Shown here: positions 11,554 through 25,300 of the stretch, in pieces | Layout: every line of letters starts with the position of its first letter | Position numbering within the stretch: the first letter of the stretch is position 1 | NCBI GenBank assembly: GCA_032622095.1 | Contig: CP136069.1 | Span: 169,562,394 to 169,626,393, forward strand | From: Siphonodentalium dalli | Taxonomy: Eukaryota > Mollusca > Scaphopoda > Gadilida > Siphonodentaliidae | DNA length: 64,000 nt | Direction of reading: 5' to 3' | Notes under the pieces: model-generated | Told to the model about the DNA's origin: nothing | What the model saw: only the letters and a program-made list of their open reading frames with translations | Database searches by the model: none | Translations under genes and position numbers: made by a program

Positions 11554-11923
11554 CCCTTTACCCAACAAACCGGCCAAATAAAGCTTCAACAGCCTAAAAT
11601 ATCTTCGGTCTGTCTCAATAGAACCATACAAATATGGATATCATTGGAACCGGCTCCTTGACCACATTGTGATAGTTACAGTTATGCCCTGTGCCAATGC
11701 ATTCTCTTATATATGCGAGTCGACCATAGGTCGCCTCGCATATATAAGAGAATGCATTGGCCTAAAAAAAATCTTTTTACCATTTTTTCTTACATTCTTT
11801 AACAATTTTATAATTTTTAATTTGTTAAGCCAATGCATTCTCTTATATATGCGAGGCGACCTATGGTCGACTCGCATATATAAGAGAATGCATTGGCACA
11901 GGGCCCTTCTGTTGGGTAAAGGA
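11554..11923. mobile_element. piggyBac-like MITE, CCCTTTACCCAACA family, copy 2
   Basis: TTAA at 11550-11553 and 11924-11927. Near-identical to the copy at 6523, but with a 10-base deletion in the poly-t core and one mismatch in the right end. Confidence 0.85.
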
Positions 11924-12387
11924 TTAACAATATCTAACTTTACATAACTAGTGATGGTATCATACTTGTGTGGCACTTTCTCACATGTAGACTGTGTGCC
12001 GAATTTCATGAAATTATGCCACAATACTAATCCAAGTTATTATCCGGACAAAAAAACATCCTGATTGGATGGACAGTTCGAGAGATGGACGATACGGGTC
12101 ATTTCTATAATCCTCAGACAAATAATTTTCAAGGAAATAAAGAGAGGTATGTTGGTGTTGGAAGTGATGGTTCAGAGGCCTAATTAAATATATTAACAGG
12201 TTTAAATGATCATTAAGGCAACAACAATTCAATTAGTTGGTTTACTAACCTGCCGTCAACTTTTTCCCCGAAAATGGAAAAATAAAATAAAAATATTGTT
12301 CAGTTTGTGTAAAGCTTCTCACCAAACACGTTCTATCAGTCATGCAGTCATAATAGCATGGGAAAATGAGAATAATCAATATCTTAA

Positions 12388-12910
12388 AGGTGGATTATCT
12401 CTTTGTAAACATGTATTGTATAGTTACCGGGGTATAAAATATTAGGTATGAATTGAAGACTCCTGTCCGGAAATGCTTCTATCGATTAATATTGATTTTA
12501 TTTTGAATATTTTCTGGTCTAAAAATGTGTCTTTGTTCAGCTAACGAACAATAGTGGTTACTGTTAACAGAGACCAGAAATTTTATTGTGTAATTTTGTC
12601 ACAAATAAACATTAATTAGACTCATTGTCGCTTATTACTATGGAATAAAACAATACAATCAATCAATCTGGGACATTTGACCTGTAGCTATAGGAACAGC
12701 CTAATTCTCTCTATCGCTATATGTTATCACCCGAATGGTCTGTACTAAAAATAGACCAATAAAGTGTCCCAATTAATCATAATAAAATATTCAAAATAAA
12801 ATCAATATTAATTGATAGAAGCCTTTGCGAACTGGGGTCTTCAATTCATATTTATTATTTTATACCCACGCAACTATTTCAAATTTGTTATTTAAATAGA
12901 TAATCCATCA
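12388..12910. mobile_element. TTAA MITE, 523 bp, long inverted ends
   Basis: TTAA at 12384-12387 and 12911-12914; ends aggtggattatc and gataatccatca. The inverse match continues inward for >110 bp (tatgaattgaagac; gcttctatcgattaatattg). Confidence 0.8.
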
Positions 12911-13169
12911 TTAATATGTTGGTTTTATTCAATTTTATTTGCAAAAAATTATTTCAAGTGAATATACCGTTATGAGATTTGCATTCACCAGTGAAACATG
13001 TAATTGTAAATTGGTATGTCAGGAGCTGCCTGGGTTTTTTTGCCCCCTCCTCCATCGTCATTTTTTTTACCCAATGTTCATAAACCAACTAATAAAAATG
13101 TGGCCTAAGCTACCAGTATATATATCACAGAGAGCTATAAAAACAGCCTTGAGACTGTTTCAACATCAC

Positions 13170-13359
13170 TCATTTTTTAATTCCACCCTTCTTGAAGGAA
13201 ACAGTTTCAACTACATCTTCCACCACTATGATCTCGTCGCCTTCCATGATGTCAAATCGGCTGAGTGGGAGCGAGTCCAAATGTAGTAGATCCATGCTTG
13301 GATTTCCAGTATCGGTTGTGTGACCAGCACCGACTGTATGATGATACATACTGAATTTT
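13170..13359 (-). CDS. TBCEL: TBCEL exon 9 (ubiquitin-like domain end, stop)
   Basis: 190 bases including TGA; acceptor catttttcag. It reads RKFSMYHHTVGAGHTTD and LSRFDIMEGDEIIVVED, ending FKKGGIKK. A hAT-like palindromic MITE (13431-13684) lies 72 bases inside the preceding intron. Confidence 0.92.
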
Positions 13360-16300
13360 CTGAAAAATGGGTAACCAAATGAGATATTATTATCATTATG
13401 TTTCGAGTTAAGTCGTATTTGTGTTAGGATCAAGCCTTGAAATAGTGTGTCTGTCATTTGCAGAATGAGGTCCCCAGAGGGTTAATTTAGTGATACTACC
13501 CTGCATAGTGGGCTAGCATCACCAAATTCACCCTCTGGGAACCTCATTCTGCTGAGGTATAAGCAGAATGAGGTCCCCAGAGGGTGAATTTGGTGATGCT
13601 ATCCCGCTATGCGGGGTAGCATCACTAAATTCAACCTCTGGGGACCTCATTCTGCAAATGACAGACACCCTATTTCAAGGCTTGGTTAGGATTGACCCAT
13701 TCAATCACTGAATAATTAACAAGTTAATATTAGTATTTAAAGATATATAATCCAAATTAATGCTCCTAGATTACAATTTCTTTGTCTTTGGGGAAAACAT
13801 ATTTGATTTGAGTTGAGGAACCCACCTATCAAAGCTCAGTTTTCAGTTATTGATTTTTTAATTCTGTTATTTTTTACCACCAGGAATATTTGGCGGCCTA
13901 GCAAATATTCAACAAGCTGACCGACATAATCTCGATACCAAATTGCGTTGAACAAAATAACACGCTTTTGGAAAATTTTATGCTAGAGTTGACAGTGGTT
14001 AGCATTATTATTTGGTAATTAATCGATTCTGATAACAAAAGTGTTTTTTGAAGAAATGTTGTTGTTGGAATCTGATGATATGGGGACCATCAAATCGGAT
14101 TGTGTACCTTTACGTCCTATTTGTGTTAGGTTTACCCATTCAATCACTGACTAATTCACAAGCTATACGTTAGTATTTAATAAAGGAATTTTGTTTTCAG
14201 AATTATGTTAATGATGAAACTGCATCTGAAAAATCAGTCCATCTAGTATTAAATGGGAACCATCAATTTCTTCACTCTCACAGATGCAATAGTTATTAAT
14301 AAAGGAATTCTCTATGTTGGCAAAATATCTATTTTTTTAAGATTCTCACACAAGAAATAATACAAACAAGCAGTCACCGATGGCGGTATCCCCCGACTAG
14401 GTGGGCAAAGTTAAGGATGGGTATTTTCGAAATATGCCAAAATATAATTGAAATCAGTTTATATTTGTTTGTGATTGGTTAATATTTGTTTTAATTCGGG
14501 CTTAAAATATAATTTGCAATGCCAAAAAATTACAATCAAAGGTCATTACTATGGTAAAAATGTATGACCTAGTTTGCGAACTCGTTTCAGAAACTCTTTT
14601 TGTGAACTCACATAACAAAAAATTAACAAATCCGTTGATAAATGTGCAAAATAAACCCGAGACAACTTGTCATGAGTTACTTTGCGAACTCCTTTCAAAT
14701 ACTCCTTTTGTGAACTCACATTCGAAATGTCCACATTCTATATGTTACAACACTTCTGGCAACGAATTATTGACTGAGTGTGTTGACGTTCTAATTTAAT
14801 AGCCCTAGATGGCACATTCAGCTTACGAGAAACTGATGAAATTGATATTGGTAATTTAACCCTTTCTTTACTAAATGGATTCTCCCACTCAGTTATAAAA
14901 GTATACATTGGAACAGTTGATTATTCATTTTGATGGGTGTTCAAGTAATAAGAGCAGACAACAAACAGATGAAAACATAATACACGTTACGGTGTCATGT
15001 GAGGCTCAGAGATATTAATATCTTCACCTCACATGACACTGCATCTGGCAATGAAATGCCCAGTAACTTATAATATATTCCTTTAACCCTTTGGCAGTAG
15101 AACGACACATATGTCGCCATACGGTTCGCGAGTGGAACGACATATATGTCGTTTCAGGAAGTGTCATTTTTAAGTAGACATAACTTCATATCAATTGATC
15201 ATCTGATTTATAAATGATTTGTATAGGAGATATTTTGATTAATATAATGTCTCAATGTATAAGTACAATAGATTATGATAGCACAAGTAAATAGAAAATA
15301 CACATAAAGTAAAACGAATTATTGGACCTTTTGACCCGAATTTGTTAATAATTATTGTTTTTACGTTGACGTTAAACTCATGCGTGACGTCATGTATATG
15401 ACGTTATGGATACTCTCCAAAAGGTTAAGTTTGAAAAGTTACCTTCTTGGAATCCTAAACTTTTGTGCTATGAAAGTTCTGAGTTTACCAACTGGTTCGA
15501 AAACATGGACACTATCTTCCGCCAGTACATCTCCATGGTATACAAATTTGACCTTGACCCATTCCTGAAATCCTTTGCTGATATCAACATCGACTAGTGG
15601 CTTCATGGTTCCTGCAGGGATAAATACATGTGTAACAGTGTTGATATCTAAAGACAGAATAACTTATGAAGAATGCCTGAATATAGTGTGCCTGACACTT
15701 GCAGAATGAGGTTCCCAGAGGGTGAATTTAGTGATGCTAGCCCACACATCACCAAATTAACCCTCTGGACCTGTCTGGACACCTCATTTTGCTTAACCCT
15801 TTACCCAACAAACCGGCCAAAACCGGCCAAATAAAGCTTCAACAGCCTAAAATATCTTCGGTCTGTCTCAATAGAACCATACAAATATGGATATCATTGG
15901 AACCGGCTCATTGACCACATTGTGATGGTTACAGTTATACCCTGTGCCAATGCATTCTCTTATATATGCGAGTCGACCATAGGTCGCCTCGCATATATAT
16001 ATAAGAGAATGCATTGGCCTAAAAAAAATCTTTTTTTAACACTTTTTACCATTTTTTCTTACATTCTTTAACAATTTTATAATTTTTAATGTGTTAAGCC
16101 AATGCATTCTCTTATATATGCGAGGCGACCTATGGTCGACTCGCATATATAAGAGAATGCATTGGCACAGGGCCGTTCTGTTGGGTAAAGGGTTAATAGG
16201 CCTCATCTTCTGAGATTTATCTATAGTCCCAAAATTTAATTAACATTTTTTTATTTACCTTTTCCCTTCTGATCATTTTTTATATCCCCTAATCTGCAGA

Positions 16301-19300
16301 AGATAAAATGCATAATCAAGTTTGAAAACAATGAAACTTGTCATCCAGAAACTAAAATAATGACTGGGTGGCAACGAAATTTTCCAAGGTTGATAATTTG
16401 GCAGGTATTTTGAGGTGGACTACCCTTGTCTACATCCCTGCTGATTAGATGAATATGTTTCAGCTTTACAATACCCTTTATAGTACCCTGCGAATCGGCA
16501 CTTCTCCATCAAAATATAATATCGAATCTGGAGGCCAATGTCGATATGGAATCGAATTGGCCAGCCTTCAGCAAGCCTGCAAATAGTGTGACTGACATTT
16601 GCAGAATGAAGTCCCCAGAGGGTGAAGTTAGTGATGCTATCATGCACAGAGGGCTAGCATCAGTAAATTCACCCTCTGGGGACCTCATTCTGCTTAGGCT
16701 TTATCTTCTGGGAAGTATCTATAGTCTCAAATTAACATTGTTTTTAGTTACTTCATCCCTTCTGGGAAGTTTCTATATCCCCTAAATTGCAGAAGATAAA
16801 TTGCATAATCGAGGTGACTAATAGGTGAACATCATAACTTCAACAGGGGAACTTCAATCTGATCCTAGGTCTCCCATAGCAGTTGAGGCCTAAGCAGAAT
16901 GAGGTCCCCACAGGGTGAATTTGTGATGCCAGCCCGCTTTGCAGGAGAGCATCACTAAATTCACCATCTGGGGGCCTCATGCTGCAAATGACAGACACAC
17001 TATTTCCAGACTTGGCCATCAGTGCATAGCATAGATACACAAGTCAGTCGTCAGTTATGCATGATAAGGCATTAGGAAATTTCAATGTGTATTTTAAAAG
17101 AAAATAACATCAAATGTGTTATTCTCTTGATTTTATAATTTATGTATATATTCTGATTAACGTTTTAGTACAAAGCAACTAAACTGTGTGTTTCACGAAA
17201 TTTTATGAGTAATATAATTATGCAGTTAACCCTTTTACGACAGGAGCTACGCTGGTGCAGCATTAAATATCATGTGCCAGTGCATTCTTTTATAAGAGAA
17301 TGCACTGGCTTAAAAGGTCAAGATAAATATTGTTAGGCCAATGTATTCTCTTATATATGCGAGGCTCACTATGGGAGACTCGCATTTATAAGAGAATGAA
17401 ATGGCACAGGTTTTCTCCAAATTTCACGACTCTCCAGTCATGAAAGGGTTCATTGTTGAAGTGAGACATATACATGTACAGGCCTATATCCATCTGGTAG
17501 CACAATTAATAAGTTTAGACAGTTTGTCTCCTGTGCATTTTTGACGATACCGAAGTGAACCAACCTCTGATAATTTAAAGCAATACACGTGTTGAGAGAA
17601 ATATCACAGATCCATTTATCATCATCGCCCTGCGCAAAATTCACTAATGTCAATGATGTGTATATTCAAAAATATTCTAATCAGGGATCCAAATCACACC
17701 AATGATATCGACATCAAATCGAAGGGCCCTCACCAATCATATATAATTTAACCCTTTGATAACTGGATATCACGCTAATTGGTACTTTACTGGATTCCAA
17801 TTAATTCATTTGTAGGGATACTCAGTATTTTTGAACTGATTTAATATCAGATCATCATTTCAGTTATCAGTGAATGGGAATCCAGAAACTGTTTGCTAAA
17901 ACTGAAGAATAGACCATCCCTATATGCAACCATGTAAATATATGGGGATAAACCATTCAGGTTGAAGGGTATAATAGGATATATCCTCATATAGACATAC
18001 CATGTTTTTTCTCCAGCTCATAATATCTATCTGGTTTGTCGTCTTTCCCGAGGAAATATCTGAGAAAATGTCGCTCTGATCTCACCCGCTCAGTCTCCGA
18101 CACCTCACCTCCATTTAGCACCCTGATATTTGGCAAACTGAAAAACGACAGAAATAACAATCATACTCTAGCTCAAATACAAAAATTGTTTCCTACATTT
18201 AAATGGACCCAAGACACTCGCAGTGGGTAAACGTGCAAAACGTTGAACTCCGCACAAACCACTGGCATTGGTCGCATTACATTCATATGTAATCTTAACA
18301 TGAAACTTAACAGGTACACTTCAGGTCACTATTACATGTAGTGTACAGGGCATCAAATTGTGACAAGTGACAAAAAGGAAATAATTTCTACAGAATATTC
18401 CAAAAAAGAAACATCAGTCATCAGTGTGGTACCGACTCAAGACTCACCAGGCCACAAACAGTTGTCTTCTTTCTTCATGTTGCATATCTAAAAGTAATGG
18501 CACCTCCTAAAAAAAAGAAGATTATATTTGTGACCATAAAAAAATATTTAGGGTTGGGGGTTTAACCCTTTACCCAACAAACCGGCCAAAACCGCCCAAA
18601 TAAAGCTTCAACAGCCTAAAATATCTTCGGTCTGTCTCAATAGAACCATACAAATATGGATATCATTGGAACCGGTTCATCGACCACATTGTGATGGTTA
18701 CAGTTATGCCCTGTGCCAATGCATTCTCTTATATATGCGAGTCGACCATAGGTCGCCTCGCATATATAAGAGAATGCATTGGCCTAAAAAAAAACTTTTT
18801 TTACCATTTTTTCTTACATTCTTTAACAATTTTATAATTTTTAATGTGTTAAGACAATGCATTCTCTTATATATGCGAGGCGACCTATGGTCGACTCGCA
18901 TATATAAGAGAATGCATTGGCACATGGCCGTTCTGTTGGGTAAAGGGTTAAAATAGGGTTGGTGTTCTCCAACTACTAATTAACATTTTATCTTTGGCCT
19001 GACATTCCAATTAGCATATACCGGTATAACATTATGTGAAGACTTCAATTAGTCATTTCACCTAAAAATACATTTTATTTTCAAAGAAAAATGCAATTAA
19101 CAGCATAGTCATTATGAGACCAGTTTCTGGTATCTTAGGCCTCAAGTGTTTCGGGAGGAGAGGGGGATACAAATGGAATTTTGCACGATCTTGGAGTTTG
19201 GCCTGGTTCAGGAGGGTGTGCAGTTTTACATTTCAAGGTGGATACCCCCAACGAAGACCCTCTATCCACATCCCTTAAAATAGAAGGTAAGGATCTTAAT

Positions 19301-22300
19301 ACCCACCTTAATTCGTACAGACGAGAGATTTGGGAAGAAACTCAGTGCTTTGAGATCTGACCATTTTGTAATGCTCGTTTTGCTGACGCACAGATATTGC
19401 AGATTTTCGAATGGCTTTCGTCTCTCATTTATACACTGCCCACACTTCTTTTCAACTGAGTTTTTGTCTTCTGAGCTTTTTTCATCTTTCGAATCTTCAG
19501 CAGCGACTTGATCTTCTTCATCAAAAACATCCCCGTCATCAGTTACCATGGAAACATCTTCAATATCAACAAGCCGTAAATCACTCTCACCCTCACATGT
19601 ACAGTCATGCTCAGAATTATTAACCTCTTTTTGTGTTGATGGTTCATTGTATTTTTCAGCACTGATATTTGTTACTTCCCCACAGGAGCATTCTTCCTGT
19701 CCCACATTTGCGCTCTTTTCTTTTGTCGACTCAGCAGTATATCTTTCTTCTATGGCTTTCATGACTTCAGTAACCAAGACGTTTTCGCAATATTCTTCTA
19801 ATGCCTCTAACGGTTTCTGTTCAGTATTCAATGGCACTTTCAGATCATAAGAAACACCATTCAGTGGATTACCATCTAGGATGAGCGTTTTTAAGTTGGG
19901 AAGACATCTGAGCTTTTCAATTTGTTCCCAGCTGTCAAAAGAAGAATGGCAATCTCAACACCATATTAACCCTTTCATGACGGGAGCCGCACTGGTGCAG
20001 CATAACAGATCCTGTGCCAGTGCATTATCTTATATATGCGAATCTCCCAAAGGAAGCCTCACATATATAAGAGAATGCGCTGGCTTACAAATTCAAGGTA
20101 AATATTGTTAGGCTAATGTATTCTCTTATATATGCAAAGCTCAATATGGGAAACTCGCATATAAAAGAAAATGCACTGGCACAGGGTTTTCGCAAAGTTT
20201 CAGGAAGCTCCAGTCATGAAAGGGTTTATAATCTAAGGACACTATAAATAAATTGAATTGGGTGCTTAAATTATTTTTTTTCCCCTAAAAGTGATGTGTG
20301 ACACTCCGGTTGGTTGATCAAATAGAAATGGAGAATAATCTTGCTCATAGTAGTTATTTTTATGAATATTAATCCAAATTTACAACACACACCGTCAGTC
20401 ATATATACTTATTGAATGCAATGAGTATCGGTGGTCAAATCATTTGCGTTAGTTTATCGGCAATTGTTGCGTCCCGCATCGAGATGTAAAAATATTTACA
20501 ATTGAGCGTAGTTCAGGTGGTGTTTTCTATGGAGTTGTATGGAGTATTTAATATAGAACGGGTTAAGCAAATTTGAACAAAGAGATATATGTATTTGTAA
20601 TTTACAGTTAAAGGTACTCAATCCGATTTTATGGTCCCCCTCATTGGTCCTTTTTAAATGCACAAAACTCAAAATAGTTTTCTGAACCATGATGAACAGG
20701 CTATACAGATCCTGATACGTGATAGATAATACAATAGTCTTACTCATTAATTCTGTTGTGGTTCATTCTCAAACACTCGACACTCGCCAATCCTTCCATC
20801 TGATTCTCTGTCAACTCGTCATAACCTGCAAGGACCATTACATTGAATCAATTCTTTTCTTTTGATCTTGGAAATTCTTATCTCAAACATAAACATGTTA
20901 CTGCATTTTTAACACTAGCAACTACTATTTTCGAATTCCAACAGACCATGACAGTTCAAGGAGTTAGACCATTGGGTTATAAATGATGACGGTATCGTTC
21001 CACAATATAGCTACAGTAATGCCCTAAATAATCGACTCCTTAACCACAGCAGAACTATGGGTAATTTTTCAGGATTTAGTCGGAAATATGGCTTGTTACC
21101 ACTCATCGGAAAACTCTTACTGTAGGCTGGTCCCTTCCATGCAGTAGGAGACAAATTCCAGTATCATTAGGTCATGTGCTATTCCCTTCATACTCCCTCC
21201 CATATACAAGAGACACATAATATGACCTCACTATTACAGCACAAATGCAGTTCTCTGTGTTATGGCATTAGACCAGCACAAGCCTGAGTTTAGTGAGCCT
21301 AGAGTGGGAATTTAGTGATGCTATACCACACAGTGGGCTAGCTTTACCAAATTCACCCTCAGGGACCTCATCTGCATGGCCTCATCTGTTATGGGAGACA
21401 TGGACTCAGCTTGAAGTTCCCTAATGGTAAATAGTGTGATGCACACCCATTGGGAACCTCGATTATGCAATGTTTTGTCTGCCAATTTGGGGATATAGAG
21501 AAATTAAACCAAAAAAGAAATAGAATCTACATGTATGTGAAGAAGTTTCTATAGAAATTTGATAATAAAGAAACTTTCCAGAAAAGATGAGAATTAAGCA
21601 GCATGAGATTCCCAGAGGTTGAATTTAGTGATGCTAGCTTGCTGTGCGGGATAGCGTCACTAAATTCACCCTCCGGGGACCTCATTCTGCAAATGACAGA
21701 CACACTAAACTCAGACTTGGACCAGGGATGATCATGGTATTCTCCATTATACCATATCCCTGTGCTGTCCTTCTATGGTACCACCACCCTCCCACACACC
21801 CATGGGACCCTCCCACCCATAGAAAACTCATATAATTCTTCACCATTCCAGCAAATATCACATTCCCTCAGACTAGTTACATGTATGGTCATGGTAATGA
21901 TTGTATTCTCCCATGATATGATATCCATGTAATGTTCCATGTAGTAGTACACACCTCACCCCTACTCACCCATATAAGAAACATAATATCATAAGGCCTC
22001 CCCATTCCAGCAGACTACAAGTATTTTAGCAGATATGCAATTCCTTGAGCTGTGGCATCAGACCAGTGGTCGTCATGGTATTCTCCCACAATGCACTTAA
22101 CATTCCCTGTATACCCCCTTCTCATATAAGACTGTATTAAGACAAGTATCATAAGCCTCACCATTCCAGCAGATATGTAGTTCCCTGAGCTGTGGCATCA
22201 GGCTAGCGACAGGGTCCGCGCTGGACTGAAATTAACTTTTGCCAAATAATTTGCCAAATGAAAATATTTTTTACCAAATTCTATTAGAATTTGCCAAATG

Positions 22301-25300
22301 CTATCCCTGATAGTATCATTTTCTACAACCTTGATTGAGTTTTAATGTTTCGACACTCGCGGTTTGACCGACGTTTGATATCGATAGGAAAGCAGTTAGT
22401 TAATAATTATACTCGCATGTCTATTGTGGTTTATCATACAAAAATAAACCAATCACCAAACAATAAAATGATAGAAGAGTTGCTTCATCAGAAGGGAACA
22501 TCACAAGAGGATCAGCTATGTAAACACCACCATCACACTAAATATTGGTAATCCCTCCACCCATTGATAATAATATTACCAGTTTAACTGCATCGTAATG
22601 GAGGTGTTAACTTTTCTGAAACCATATAAAACACCACTAATATAATTCTATAGTTATAGTTTCCTAAAATGAATGGTTTTGATTGGCCGATATTTTTCAA
22701 CTTTATTGAGGAATTAATAAGTGACTTGCACAAAACTTTTGCCAAATGAAAATATTTTTTGCCAAATGTGAATTATTTTTTCCATTGGCAAATTTGGCAA
22801 GTGGCAGCGCAAACCATGGCTAGCGATGTTCATGGTATTCTCCCACAATGCACTGAATATTCCCCACATACCCCCGGCACATCCCTCCCATATACCACAA
22901 ATATAATAAGGCCTCACCATTCCAGCAGATATGCAGTTCCCTGAGCTGTGGCATCAGACTAGCGGTCGTCATGGTATCTTCCCATGATATCCCTGTGTTG
23001 TTCAGAACTAAGTTCTCTATGTTTGTAAGAGGTGTCTTCCATTTGGAGAGACAGTTCTGTAATATAGAAATTCACGTATTATCTTACCATAAAGTACCGG
23101 TGTAACAGTTTATCTCCCCCCCTGATCAACTTCCCCCCCGGGGGGGAAGTTGACCTAGGTTATCTTCCCCCCGCCCTGATCATCTTCCCCCCCGCCTGAA
23201 TTTTCCATACCTTAACATCTATTGGCGTGATAGTCTCATTTTATCATTCACTATGACTATGTGACTTAGAAAAACTATCATTGGTGGCAAGGAAGCATGT
23301 CTTTTCTTCGGCAGAGACATTATTGTTCAGATTTTTTAATGTCTCTGCCGAAGAAAAGACATGCTTCCTTGCCACCAATGATAGTTTTTCTAAGTCACAT
23401 AGTCATAGTGAATGATAAAATGAGACTATCACGCCAATAGATGTTAAGGTATGGAAAATTCAGGCGGGGGGAAGATGATCAGGGCGGGGGGGGGGGGATA
23501 ACCTAGGTCAACTTCCCCCCCGGGGGGGAAGATAAACTAGGTAAAACCAGTTTATCTTCCCCCCAGGGGGGGGAAGTTGCGCAGGAGGGGAAGATGTCGT
23601 AGCACACCGGTATGCCTAGTGACTCAGCTAACCAAGCTTCAAAACATAGTTCAGTCCCCTCGCTATGCTATGTCTGAACACTGCTGGCATGTGTATTTTC
23701 TTAATTAAATATAACATTTTTTATTAAAGTGTTTTGTCAGTTACAATTCATTCTGGCTTGATCAGGGGCGCCGGAAGCATCCAAGGGCAGGGGGGGCAGA
23801 GCCTACAAAAAGGGCACTTTTCCGCAAAAAAGGGCATTTTCTCCGCAAACTCGGGAAAATAACCATAAATTCATTGTGGCAAAATCCCTATTTTAATGGT
23901 ATTTGTCGGTTTTTATGGCCGTTTTGTGATAAAATTGACAAAAAATTAATATTCCTTGTGAAATTGGTGGTATTTGGACAAAAAAAGTCACATTTTGCTA
24001 TAAAAACACGAGATTAAACACACAAAAAGCATTTTCTGTCTCCAGAAAAAAGGGCAAGTCCTGCCCCCGTTCACCCCCCTGGGTCAAGGGCAGGGGGGTC
24101 AGCTGCCCCCTCTGCCCCCCTCTTCCGGCGCCCCTGGGCTTGATCTAGACACTTTTCAAATGAATATGGACAGTTCTGTTTCTCAGAATAATGCAGACTG
24201 AATTGTAACCTACAAAAGACTGAAATAAATAAATGTGACATTTCTTCACATTACGTGTAGGTGCGGGCAGAGGTAAGTCCTGTGCAGGGGACTGAACTCA
24301 GCATGGAGCTTGTCAGCTAACATGTGACATACCATTGGATATGCTAAATTTTTGTCAGGGACATATATATATACAGGTTGCTAAATTGGGGAGGGGACCA
24401 AGCCTCAGTTTAGTGTGTCTGTCATTTGCAGAATGAGGTCCTCAGAGGGTGAATTTAGTGATGCTACCCCACATAGTTGGCCCGCATCACCAAATTCACC
24501 CTCTTGGGACCTCATTCTGCATGGCATCATCTGTTATGGGAGACATACATGTAGACCCAGATTGAACTTCCCAAATGTTGAATATTGTGATGTACATCCA
24601 TTGGGATCTTTGATTATGCAGTGTGTAGTTTGCCAGTTTGGGGATATAGAGAAACTAAACTTAAAAAGAAACCAGGTAGTACATGTACCGGTACATGTAT
24701 ATCTATTCTAAAGTATTTTCGCTCTTTCACTTCTATATGGTATATTTATTAATTGTGCAGCCCAACTGAGGTGCAATATATAGATGGGAGTGACCAAAAT
24801 CAGCTCATGATCAATACCCTGAAACTGCCATCCATAAAGATGTGAAACAAATACAGAACACAGTAATACTGTATATATAATGTACTCACCTCGTGGTTAA
24901 GAAGGATGTTTTTACTGACGTTGACAAATTTGAGATGTGGTAACTGAGACATAATACTGAGGATGTCATGCCAGTTATTCAGCATGTTATTGGAAAGGTC
25001 AAGGTCTATGACATTTGGACACAATGACGAAAGACCCTGGTTAGGCAAGCCAGCACAGCAGACACCAAAATTATCGAGCACCTGAAAAAACAAGAAAACA
25101 GTCATTTATTTTAGTCAGAATATGAATTTCATTATATTTTTCAATGCTTTGACCTTTTCCGAAGTTTTATGCTGTAAAGTTTTGATTAAAGGGGTACTGT
25201 ACACTAAATCTGGCCATTTATGTGACCATCTCCTTTTATACTCGACATAATATATGCAACAAATGAATGAATTTGAGCCATTGATTAGTGCAAATACACT

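Noticed and set aside
18666-18956. Open frames reading CILLYMRVDHRSPRIYKRMH on both strands
   Set aside because: Palindrome of the CCCTTTACCCAACA MITE read through; the same peptide appears at every copy.
19411-19850. Plus-strand frames over 19.4-19.85 kb
   Set aside because: Antisense shadow of the acidic coding region of TBCEL exon 5.
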